A DNA stretch of 64,000 bases from an uncultured Clostridia bacterium (GCA_947631455.1 CANRLH010000001.1:124001-188000), one strand, 5' to 3'; numbered from the stretch's first letter, positions 35,128 to 41,719 are shown. Notes: generated from the letters alone by a model not told the origin. Made by a program: numbers and translations.

Positions 35128-36156
35128 CTAAAGACTATTGATACAAGCGTCAAAAACATCATTTGAAGTACACCACCCGAACATTTTCCGAGGATAGTTA
35201 TTTATCCAATCTTGCAACTTGTCAATATCAGACTGCTTTAAACCGTCAAAGCTCGTGCCTTTTGGATAGTGTCTCCGGATAAGCTTATTTTGATTTTCGT
35301 TGCTCCCTCGCTCATAACTGCTATACGGGTGACAGTAATATACTTGTGTTCGTTTTGATTTGGTAAGGACAGAACGCTCAATACCTTTAAAATCTGAAAA
35401 CTCGGTACCGTTATCAACTGTGATAGATCTAAACACACTCTTAAACTTTCTGCTGCCTAACTGCCGTTCTATTCTATCAATGGCTTTTACAACGCTATTA
35501 GCAGTCTTATCTTTCATAATTTTTACGATCTCTTGTCTTGTGTATCGCTCGGTAAGTACTAATAATGTTTTATGTGTTTCTTTTTTGCCGATAACGCAAT
35601 CCATTTCCCAATGACCGAATGTATTACGAACTGATACATCTTCAGGGCGTTTTTCTATGCTGGTACCTCTTGGAGGGCGAGATGTATTATTAGTTTTATT
35701 GTGTTTCTTTCTATGATGTTTAACAGGTAAATTTTTATTTGTAAGATTGAGAAAAACACCTTTTTCAATGTAACTGTATAATGTAGAAACACAAATAGAT
35801 GTATTAAATCCTTCGGAACAGGAAGCTGCCAATGCTGCAGCAGGTGAGAATCTTTCATTGATTATTTTATATTCAATAAATGAAGCAAAGAGATAATCTG
35901 AATTGATTTTTAAATCTGAGCCCTTACAAGACAAATTATCCCGATACTTCTTTTCAGAAATATCGGGACTGTAAGAGTCCTCATATTCGTATGTATCACC
36001 GTTTAAGCGAGTATACAAACCTCTCTTAATTTCTCTGTAAACTGTAGATATATGTACGCCTAATAGATTAGCTATTTCATTCTTAGGTAATTTTGCTTTG
36101 AGATATGCTTCAATCTGTAGCCGTTGTGTAAATGATAAATGTTTAAAGTGTCGCAT
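35128..36156 (-). CDS. IS30-family transposase carried by the prophage
   Basis: 342 residues. The N-terminal helix-turn-helix region reads LSFTQRLQIEAYLKA...IANLLGVHISTVYREIKRG, the IS30 signature. The DDE catalytic core has GHWEMDCVIG, ITVDNGTEFSDF and ERGSNENQNKLIRR. The ATG at 36156, with GGGGGGCG before it, is preferred over an ATG at 36171. It lies only 33 bases after the rep gene on the same strand and inside the element's inverted repeats, so it belongs to the phage rather than being a stray insertion sequence. It probably integrates the phage genome. IS30-type transposases are known from some Spiroplasma filamentous phages. Confidence 0.93.
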   Translation of the reverse strand: MRHFKHLSFTQRLQIEAYLKAKLPKNEIANLLGVHISTVYREIKRGLYTRLNGDTYEYEDSYSPDISEKKYRDNLSCKGSDLKINSDYLFASFIEYKIINERFSPAAALAASCSEGFNTSICVSTLYSYIEKGVFLNLTNKNLPVKHHRKKHNKTNNTSRPPRGTSIEKRPEDVSVRNTFGHWEMDCVIGKKETHKTLLVLTERYTRQEIVKIMKDKTANSVVKAIDRIERQLGSRKFKSVFRSITVDNGTEFSDFKGIERSVLTKSKRTQVYYCHPYSSYERGSNENQNKLIRRHYPKGTSFDGLKQSDIDKLQDWINNYPRKMFGWCTSNDVFDACINSL

Positions 36157-36189
36157 AATATCGCCCCCCATATATTATTTTAACACAAG

Positions 36190-37140
36190 TTATTCAGTTT
36201 GTAATTCGTCAAGTAATGTTTTATATTTAGGATTAAGACGAGCAGACCTATTTTTAAGATCATCAATGAGCTGATCTTCGCCGCATAGTTTTATATATGT
36301 TTGTACCGCTCCACCGGATTGATTTATAACATAGTTTTGCAAATTTAAAAAGTTGTATTCCTTTTCACAAGGTGTAAGTCTTGTGATATTGGAATACTGA
36401 AGAAAATCAGACCACCAGTCAGCTAACGCCCATCTGGCTTTATTGCTGTCTGAGCTAGGCTTAAGATATGATATGTAGTGATTTATTACACCAAAGAATA
36501 TTTCGCCGATATTAGTTGTTGTAAGCTGCTGTATGAAACTTAATGCTCTTTCATTGCGCATCTGTATCTCAAACCTTACCCAGCTTCCCTCATCTTCTCT
36601 ATTACGCTCTACAGCTTTGTTGTATATTCTAAACATTATATCGGAACTCATAGATCCGTAGTAAAAAGTAAACGCATTTGAAGTAAATGATTTTTCAAGT
36701 CGTATATCACGAAATCGTGAACGATAGTTTTTAAGACTAGTTTCTCGCTCAAGGTTCTCAAGGGTAAGCAATTCAGATCTATCGTCTAATGCTATATCAA
36801 GTCGTGTTATATGAAAACGCTTCAGGTCAGAATTAATAATCTCGAAAATATCATAAAAATCAAATTTACTGTATGTTTCAAATGTCCTACAGCCGGCGCC
36901 GGACATCTCAACCCATAAATCACGATTAGTAGAATTATAGTGTATTGATATGCCGTCAAAATAATATCTATCCTTATAACCGTGCATACCGTATATATTC
37001 TGCCATTTTAAGTTGGATTCCGTAAGACCTAATATGTCAATAATATCGGCAATGCTATATACAAAATCAGTACCTTCAACAAAAATTTTAGTTGTGAAGC
37101 TGAACCAGTCCACAATTAAAATATTATCTTTGTCTTGCAT
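36190..37140 (-). CDS. Rolling-circle replication initiator, Rep_trans family (phage pII function)
   Basis: 316 residues. FHITRLDIALDD at about 120-131 and WVRFEIQMRNE at about 187-197 are the core strands of the Rep_trans (replication initiation factor) family found in Gram-positive plasmids, Tn916-like elements and inoviruses. Such proteins nick one strand at the double-strand origin to start rolling-circle replication. It lies between the Zot gene (76-base gap with two strong hairpins, a candidate origin) and the transposase gene. No ribosome site as strong as those of the structural genes is visible, which would fit lower expression. Confidence 0.86.
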   Translation of the reverse strand: MQDKDNILIVDWFSFTTKIFVEGTDFVYSIADIIDILGLTESNLKWQNIYGMHGYKDRYYFDGISIHYNSTNRDLWVEMSGAGCRTFETYSKFDFYDIFEIINSDLKRFHITRLDIALDDRSELLTLENLERETSLKNYRSRFRDIRLEKSFTSNAFTFYYGSMSSDIMFRIYNKAVERNREDEGSWVRFEIQMRNERALSFIQQLTTTNIGEIFFGVINHYISYLKPSSDSNKARWALADWWSDFLQYSNITRLTPCEKEYNFLNLQNYVINQSGGAVQTYIKLCGEDQLIDDLKNRSARLNPKYKTLLDELQTE

Positions 37141-37161
37141 TTTAAATACCTCGTGTATTTC

Positions 37162-37234
37162 TAACCCCCCTGTTAGCTACGGGGGGTTAAACAGCGCAAC
37201 GCGCAAGCCTTTCGGCTTAGCGCGTTTTACGCTG
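37162..37234 (-). other. Two strong stem-loops between zot and rep: candidate phage origin or packaging signal
   Basis: Stem 1: TAACCCCCC (37162-37170) / GGGGGGTTA (37181-37189), a perfect 9-bp stem with loop TGTTAGCTAC. Stem 2: AACGCGCAAGCC (37198-37209) / GGCTT-A-GCGCGTT (37214-37226), extended by CAGCG / CGCTG (37192-37196, 37230-37234). Both are GC-rich in an AT-rich phage and neither ends in a T run on the minus strand. Stem 2 overlaps the zot stop codon. Confidence 0.6.
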
Positions 37235-37957
37235 CTTCAGTCCCCTTACTATTTCATTTGTGTCGTAAAGACTTCTTAACTTGTCTGTTGCAACAAAACA
37301 ATACTTTAACCTTACATCTCGTTTACGCATTCCGCTGTCTTTCTGTTCACCGTTGACAGCGTAATCTTCCTGAAGGTAATACTTATTACGAACAATTCGA
37401 CTTTTGAAGAAACTCTTACACTCAATTACATAATCGGCCTGCTCCCGGATAACCTTGTTTACCCTGGTCCAGACCTGGGACGATGCAAAAATACATTTCT
37501 TATTTTTACGCTGTAAAGATATGTACGAAAGAAGATCAGCCGGAGCAGCCTGCCAAGCTTCAGAAGCAAATGTTAAATGAATTTCATCGAAAAGAAATAA
37601 TATACCCTGCTCATTGCCCATTTCGTCACGATTGGTCAGATCACGCAACTGCTCCCAGTATTCAATTTTACCGTCAGAAATGTCGCAATCAAAATTAGAA
37701 TAAATCTTAACTTTAGGATAGCGCTGCTTTATACGATTTGCCTTTTCGATCATGCTGATAGTTTTACCGCAGCCGACACGGCCACAAAACAGATAAACAC
37801 CGTAATAATCAAACGGCTTAATTTCTTTTTTAATTCGCCGATGATAGAACTGTTTAACGGTATCCTTCAGGAATAATAAATACCCTTTGATAAAACAGCC
37901 ACCAAAATAGATGTTTAAGATAAAAATAACGAACAAAAAAACAACAAAATAAAACAT
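37217..37957 (-). CDS. Zot/pI-family morphogenesis ATPase
   Basis: 246 residues of the zonular occludens toxin family, the hallmark protein of inoviruses (pI), an inner-membrane ATPase that drives filament assembly. Walker A is CGRVGCGKTIS at about 57-67 and Walker B is ILFLFDEIH at about 121-129. SSQVWTRVNKVIREQADYV matches the family's later conserved block. An N-terminal transmembrane helix (about 2-20) precedes the ATPase domain; in Ff phages the helix follows it. The C-terminus is short. AAGGAG precedes the ATG at 37957. It follows the pVI-like gene and precedes rep. Confidence 0.9.
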   Translation of the reverse strand: MFYFVVFLFVIFILNIYFGGCFIKGYLLFLKDTVKQFYHRRIKKEIKPFDYYGVYLFCGRVGCGKTISMIEKANRIKQRYPKVKIYSNFDCDISDGKIEYWEQLRDLTNRDEMGNEQGILFLFDEIHLTFASEAWQAAPADLLSYISLQRKNKKCIFASSQVWTRVNKVIREQADYVIECKSFFKSRIVRNKYYLQEDYAVNGEQKDSGMRKRDVRLKYCFVATDKLRSLYDTNEIVRGLKQRKTR

Positions 37958-37969
37958 AGTTAATCTCCT

Positions 37970-38194
37970 TTAACGACCAAATAATTTTAATACTAATCTA
38001 AGAACTAAACCTAAAAAGCTATAAAATAGTACTGATAAGAAAAGGTTAAAAAACAAACCAAAATCAAATATCATTGAAAATGAATTTATTATACTTTTTA
38101 CATTGCTAATGGCAGAATAAACAGAGTCAGAAAATTCAAGATTATCAAAAAATTCAAAAGAAAGCAACGCTTTTGCAAGCCAATACCAAAGCAT
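37970..38194 (-). CDS. 74-residue membrane protein, pVI-like minor coat candidate
   Basis: 74 residues, mostly hydrophobic, with two or three possible membrane helices and a basic end (LRLVLKLFGR). Its ATG overlaps the stop of the pIII-like gene by one base (TAATG), with GGAGGTG upstream, so it is translationally coupled. In inoviruses a small hydrophobic capping protein (pVI) is encoded directly after pIII and before pI, exactly this position. The assignment rests on position, size and hydrophobicity, not on sequence similarity. Confidence 0.72.
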   Translation of the reverse strand: MLWYWLAKALLSFEFFDNLEFSDSVYSAISNVKSIINSFSMIFDFGLFFNLFLSVLFYSFLGLVLRLVLKLFGR

Positions 38195-40125
38195 TAAGAA
38201 TCACCTCCGTCAGAGGGCGCTAATCCAATAAGCTTACGAATAATACACCATATACACCAAGAATAAAAAACCCAAATTATAACTTGACTGATTGATTTAA
38301 CATATGAAAAATCAATACCGTAATCATTAAGATTTAACGAAAATTTTGTACCAAAAAATATAAAGCTTGGCAAAGAAGATGAAGAAGCATCTTGTGATAA
38401 TGCAGAATAAAGTTGTTTAAAAGCGGGACAGCGTTCATTAGCCATTGCATAAATAGATTCAGTTTTAGGATAAACAAAATACAATACAAGTTCCTTTAAA
38501 TCACAAACCAAGTTGTATAATGCGATAGTTAAATTCTCCCACAATATAGGAATACAATCAAACAACCATTGAAAAAGACCAATAAAATTTTTAAAACCTA
38601 TGTAAACACAATTTGCAATCCATTTTATAAACGCCAATATCCAATCTAAGATACCAGGATCTTCATCATCCGGAAGAAAGTCTTCAATACTAGGAAATCC
38701 TTCAACATAATCACTTAGAGAAGGAAAATCTACATAATCTTTTTTTACAGAAAAACCGCCCATAACATTTTCAATCAGATCACGATAATTATATTTATAA
38801 CTTTTACAGACTATCCAATCTCCGGAACTTCCATTTTCTCGGTAAGCAATCGCAAAATTTAGATTTTCTCGGCTTTCGAACTCTTCAAAATCATAACCGT
38901 CGACAGACTCTAAGCTGTCATCATAACCCTTCATTTGGTGCAAATAGTAGTAGACAGCTTCGAGCTCATATGATGCTTGAACGCTTGACTTACTGGCACT
39001 GAGTTGCAATCCGTGACTGTCATAATTATCAAGATCGCGGATAGGAAAATCTTCGTTGCCGTTAATTTTAGCAGGGACGGACGGACTATCCATAGCCCAC
39101 AAATGAACATCGAATGTCTTATCTAACTCTTTATCAGACCACGCTTTATAGGTCAATATTTTGCTATCTTCTTTAAATCCAAACTCACCTTTGATTTTAC
39201 CTGTAGTAAAACCCGTTTCAGGGTCAATTACGTCACATTTCTCATCATCAAAATATACATTATAGCCACCAGAAAAAATAATATTTATATTATTCTTAAT
39301 ATTCATAGTTTTATGATTAAACGAAAAACCAGAAGCATTAAAATTATAAACATTATAACGATGACAAAACCAGATATAATCACATACATAAACAGAATAT
39401 GAATGTTCGAATTCATAACGATCACGATCGGAATTAAAATAACACCTCATATCCTCGTTTACTAAAAAGAATCCATAGAAAATTTTACCAGAAGATTCAA
39501 AATTAAAAATAATTAAATTTTCAATGTCATAATTTTCCACCATATATAAATAATCAGGATCATCTTTAAGTTGAGGTAAAAATTTAGGTATGACATTCCG
39601 AAAAACCCATAAACAACGCTCAGGGTCTAAAACAACGGGATCAAGATAATAAGTAAATTTATTCCAATTATTCAAATCGAAAAAATCAGAATATTCAAAA
39701 TTATCTTTATAGTCATCATCAGCAATAGTCATTATACCGTTTTCAACTAACTGCTGAGAAATTTCTGTTACTTTTGTGGAATTTGCACTATTAAATGACG
39801 GCGATCGAAGATCTTTATTTGTTGATTTTGACGAATTCGGCAATCCTGATAAGTGTTCAGTAGTATGAAACTCTGCTTTCTCATCGAATGTCTCCCCTGC
39901 CTCGGTTTCGTCTTCAACAAGGTGATCTTCATTGTAGTAATCTTCGTTAAACTCTGTGTTGAGCTCATCATCGGCGAGAAGCTTACCATCCGAAGGGACG
40001 GTTGGGGAAGGCACAGTATTTGTTTCAATATGGTCAGAAAAAAATCCGGCATAAACAAAGGAGCTTGTCATATTAAGAAATAAAATAATTAACACAGACT
40101 GAATTATTAATAACTTCTTAAACAT
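38194..40125 (-). CDS. Large pIII-like phage adsorption/tip protein
   Basis: 643 residues. An N-terminal signal peptide (about 1-27, ending SSFVYA) is followed by an acidic, Thr/Asn/Ser-rich stretch to about 120, a soluble middle region with scattered Cys, and a C-terminal third with several hydrophobic segments, the last near 615-635 (VIIWVFYSWCIWCIIRKLIG). Signal peptide, exposed domain and C-terminal anchor between the major coat and Zot genes are the layout of the pIII receptor-binding protein. It would decide host range. AAGGAG precedes the ATG at 40125. Sequence similarity to known pIII was not expected and not seen. Confidence 0.8.
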   Translation of the reverse strand: MFKKLLIIQSVLIILFLNMTSSFVYAGFFSDHIETNTVPSPTVPSDGKLLADDELNTEFNEDYYNEDHLVEDETEAGETFDEKAEFHTTEHLSGLPNSSKSTNKDLRSPSFNSANSTKVTEISQQLVENGIMTIADDDYKDNFEYSDFFDLNNWNKFTYYLDPVVLDPERCLWVFRNVIPKFLPQLKDDPDYLYMVENYDIENLIIFNFESSGKIFYGFFLVNEDMRCYFNSDRDRYEFEHSYSVYVCDYIWFCHRYNVYNFNASGFSFNHKTMNIKNNINIIFSGGYNVYFDDEKCDVIDPETGFTTGKIKGEFGFKEDSKILTYKAWSDKELDKTFDVHLWAMDSPSVPAKINGNEDFPIRDLDNYDSHGLQLSASKSSVQASYELEAVYYYLHQMKGYDDSLESVDGYDFEEFESRENLNFAIAYRENGSSGDWIVCKSYKYNYRDLIENVMGGFSVKKDYVDFPSLSDYVEGFPSIEDFLPDDEDPGILDWILAFIKWIANCVYIGFKNFIGLFQWLFDCIPILWENLTIALYNLVCDLKELVLYFVYPKTESIYAMANERCPAFKQLYSALSQDASSSSLPSFIFFGTKFSLNLNDYGIDFSYVKSISQVIIWVFYSWCIWCIIRKLIGLAPSDGGDS

Positions 40126-40157
40126 AGACAAGCTCCTTTTTAATAGGGGACACTATT

Positions 40158-40183
40158 ATGTGCCTGACATCACTCAGGCACAT
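40158..40183 (-). terminator. Stem-loop after the major coat gene
   Basis: ATGTGCCTGA (40158-40167) and TCAGGCACAT (40174-40183) form a perfect 10-bp stem between the coat gene and the pIII-like gene. Without a good T run it may be a partial terminator or an mRNA-protecting structure that favours coat-protein synthesis, as known after gene VIII in Ff phages. Confidence 0.55.
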
Positions 40184-40193
40184 TAACTGCCTC

Positions 40194-40373
40194 CTACTTA
40201 GAAAATTTCTTGAACAGACGAACTGCAATAGTAGCACCTACTATAATAGCAGCCACAGGAAGCACTATAGGCAGAACTGCAGAAATAACATCTTTTACCT
40301 CTGTTACCATAGAAGTAATAGCTGTAGTTATTGCAGATGTGTCAGCGCCTTCAACCGCAAGTAAACTTACCAT
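40194..40373 (-). CDS. Phage major coat protein (pVIII-like)
   Basis: 59 residues: a short N-terminus with Glu and Asp (MVSLLAVEGADTSA), an amphipathic helix (ITTAITSMVTEVKDVI), a membrane helix of about 20 residues (VLPIVLPVAAIIVGATIAV) and a basic end (RLFKKFSK) for contact with DNA. This is the charge and size layout of inovirus major coat proteins. I start at the ATG 40373 with AAGGAG before it; a longer frame to 40391 lacks a ribosome site. No long cleavable signal peptide is visible; cleavage after a short leader is possible. Confidence 0.85.
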   Translation of the reverse strand: MVSLLAVEGADTSAITTAITSMVTEVKDVISAVLPIVLPVAAIIVGATIAVRLFKKFSK

Positions 40374-40424
40374 AAAAAACTCCTTTCTCAATGAAACAAA
40401 AAACTACTTTATAAAAATGCATTT

Positions 40425-40571
40425 TTACCAGATTAAATTGTAAATAAACTTACCAAGGAAATAAGATATACAAAATATAAGAATTATGTAAAATACACCC
40501 TTGAAAAAACCAAAGAAGTTAACTAGTAGGATGTATATCTTATTTAGAATTTCAATTGACTCTGAATCCAT
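40425..40571 (-). CDS. 48-residue single-span membrane protein, minor phage coat candidate
   Basis: A short frame beginning MDSESIEILNKIYILLVNFF with one or two hydrophobic helices and a hydrophobic, slightly basic end (GKFIYNLIW). It sits between the ssDNA-binding candidate and the major coat gene, the place where Ff phages carry the small tip proteins pVII and pIX. The ribosome site is weak (TTGGTG). The assignment rests on position and hydrophobicity only. Confidence 0.65.
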   Translation of the reverse strand: MDSESIEILNKIYILLVNFFGFFKGVFYIILIFCISYFLGKFIYNLIW

Positions 40572-40583
40572 TTTTTACACCAA

Positions 40584-40859
40584 CTATGCAAGGTCAATGC
40601 GATTAAGAACTACACTATTACCCACAGGAATATAATAAGGAATTATTTCCTTATTAATCATCTCAGAAGGCTTTATATCGCCGAGAATCTTTTTAATGTC
40701 TTTGCTTTTAATTTTAATTTCTGATGAATATAAGCCCTCAACTTCTTCTTTTAGATCACTAACATAATAAATTATAAGATTATCATAATCAATAACCTCA
40801 CCTGTCTGCTGATTAGTGAAACTACCCTTTTTTGTTTCGAAACCTACAACTTTAATCAT
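40584..40859 (-). CDS. Small ssDNA-binding protein candidate (phage pV function)
   Basis: 91 residues of beta-rich, mixed-charge sequence without membrane segments. MIKVVGFETKKGSFTN, an NLIIYYVSD strand and the terminal IPVGNSVVLNRIDL resemble an OB-fold helix-destabilising protein. It is the first gene of the phage's minus-strand operon, where inoviruses place the single-strand DNA-binding protein that coats genomes before packaging. AAGGAG lies before the ATG at 40859; the frame extends to 40913 but without a ribosome site. Function is inferred from size and position. Confidence 0.72.
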   Translation of the reverse strand: MIKVVGFETKKGSFTNQQTGEVIDYDNLIIYYVSDLKEEVEGLYSSEIKIKSKDIKKILGDIKPSEMINKEIIPYYIPVGNSVVLNRIDLA

Positions 40860-40889
40860 TCTTAAAACTCCTTTAATTAAATTTATTAA

Positions 40890-40905
40890 ATCAGCATAAG
40901 CTGAT
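40890..40905. promoter_or_regulatory. Palindrome between divergent phage genes
   Basis: ATCAGC-ATAA-GCTGAT. It lies within the spacer of a possible minus-strand promoter (TTGTCA, 17 bases, TTTAAT) and a few bases before the plus-strand -35 box, so one protein bound here could control both directions. Confidence 0.5.
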
Positions 40906-40906
40906 G

Positions 40907-40935
40907 TTGACAAAAAAATAACAAAATTATATAAT
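40907..40935 (+). promoter_or_regulatory. Sigma-A promoter of the DUF2726 gene
   Basis: TTGACA (40907-40912), 17 bases, TATAAT (40930-40935): a perfect consensus within the prophage, which suggests expression while integrated. Confidence 0.83.
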
Positions 40936-40952
40936 TATGTGGGGTGTTAAAA

Positions 40953-41516
40953 TTGGAAATCATATTATCAGTGATAATAATAATTCTACTAATTTTAATT
41001 TTAGTTAAAATTGAAAAAAATCTGATTGTTAGAAAAAGAGAAAGAGAAAAACAAGTATATAAATCTTATAATTATCAACAAGTTGAGGAAATCGAATCAA
41101 AACGAGATTATGAAAGCAAATACATAAGAAAAGGCTTATTAAGCAAAAAAGAACTGATTTTCTATAAAAGCTTAAATGTAATATCTGAGAAACTTAATCT
41201 TGTTGTACTATCAAAAGTAAGGCTTGCAGATTTAATAAAAATCCAAAACTATAAAGATAACAGCGAATATTATAGACTATTTGGAAGAATTAAATCAAAA
41301 CATATTGATTTTGCTCTGGCAAGCAGAGAAGATTTGGAAGTAAAACTCATAATTGAGCTAGACGATTACACACACAATACAAAGAAAGCAATTGAAAGCG
41401 ACAAATTCAAAAATGAAATTCTACAAAATACAGGATATAAGCTTTTGAGAGTAAGAAACTCAGATGAATTAGAAAACAAAATCCAAAATATCCTTAATCG
41501 CAAATCTGAAGAATAG
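40953..41516 (+). CDS. Membrane-anchored DUF2726 protein encoded by the prophage
   Basis: 187 residues: an N-terminal transmembrane helix (about 2-19), a basic stretch, then a DUF2726 domain from about 67 on. The pattern HIDFALASRED, LIIELDDYTHN and NTGYKLLRVRN resembles the PD-(D/E)XK nuclease-like core of the family, with Asp and Glu in HIDFAL and IELDD. Translation starts at TTG 40953 after GGGGTG. It is the only phage gene on the plus strand and has its own consensus promoter. Such accessory genes in temperate phages often protect the host or exclude other phages; that role is a guess. Confidence 0.78.
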   Translation: MEIILSVIIIILLILILVKIEKNLIVRKREREKQVYKSYNYQQVEEIESKRDYESKYIRKGLLSKKELIFYKSLNVISEKLNLVVLSKVRLADLIKIQNYKDNSEYYRLFGRIKSKHIDFALASREDLEVKLIIELDDYTHNTKKAIESDKFKNEILQNTGYKLLRVRNSDELENKIQNILNRKSEE

Positions 41517-41522
41517 CACATA

Positions 41523-41582
41523 AAAAATACTGATGTAAAGGGTAAAATATACGGCTTCGCCGCCCTTGACATCAGTATTTTT
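41523..41582 (+). terminator. Long two-tier stem-loop at the right end of the prophage
   Basis: Outer 20-base arms at 41523-41542 and 41563-41582 match with one mismatch; the tip holds a further stem CGGC-TTC-GCCG (41552-41562). It lies 7 bases after the DUF2726 stop, ends in T, and may serve as terminator and as part of the phage's structured intergenic region. Confidence 0.65.
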
Positions 41583-41607
41583 ATGCGCAAGGGGCAATTA
41601 AGCGATT

Positions 41608-41633
41608 AAGCATAGCTGCGTTTTGCTACGCTT
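41608..41633. other. Second stem-loop near the right prophage end
   Basis: AAGCATAGC (41608-41616) and GCTACGCTT (41625-41633), eight of nine pairs, next to the right terminal repeat. With 41523-41582 it makes the right end a structured non-coding region. Confidence 0.45.
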
Positions 41634-41664
41634 TTTCCTTTCGCATTTAATTATAAAACTTACC
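41626..41664 (-). repeat. Right terminal inverted repeat of the prophage
   Basis: Its reverse complement aligns without gaps to 35012-35050 (26 of 39 positions), sharing TAAATGCGAAA. It ends at the base before the right direct repeat. Confidence 0.68.
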
Positions 41665-41679
41665 GTGTTTGTAGATTTT
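41665..41679 (+). repeat. 15-bp direct repeat, right prophage attachment copy
   Basis: GTGTTTGTAGATTTT, identical to 34997-35011. The tRNA-Arg promoter starts 12 bases later and is undamaged. Confidence 0.8.
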
Positions 41680-41690
41680 TCAGAAAATGC

Positions 41691-41719
41691 TTGACTTTTA
41701 TCGGCTGTTGTGATAAAAT
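41691..41719 (+). promoter_or_regulatory. Promoter of tRNA-Arg
   Basis: TTGACT (41691-41696), 17 bases, TAAAAT (41714-41719). Confidence 0.65.

Larger units (their letters stand above)
35012..41664 (-). mobile_element. Filamentous phage (inovirus-like) prophage, about 6.65 kb
   Basis: The element holds, in minus-strand order: ssDNA-binding candidate, 48-residue membrane protein, major coat protein, pIII-like protein, pVI-like protein, Zot/pI ATPase, Rep_trans initiator and IS30-type transposase, plus a divergent DUF2726 gene. This is the module order of inoviruses (replication, structure, adsorption, assembly). The length fits inovirus genomes of 5-8 kb. There is no secretin gene, consistent with a host that lacks an outer membrane. 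Ends carry imperfect inverted repeats inside a perfect 15-bp direct repeat. The DNA is visibly more AT-rich than the flanks. All frames look intact. Confidence 0.88.

Noticed and set aside
35128-36156. Stand-alone IS30 insertion sequence
   Set aside because: I found no inverted repeats tightly around the gene; matching inverted repeats are instead at the ends of the whole phage.
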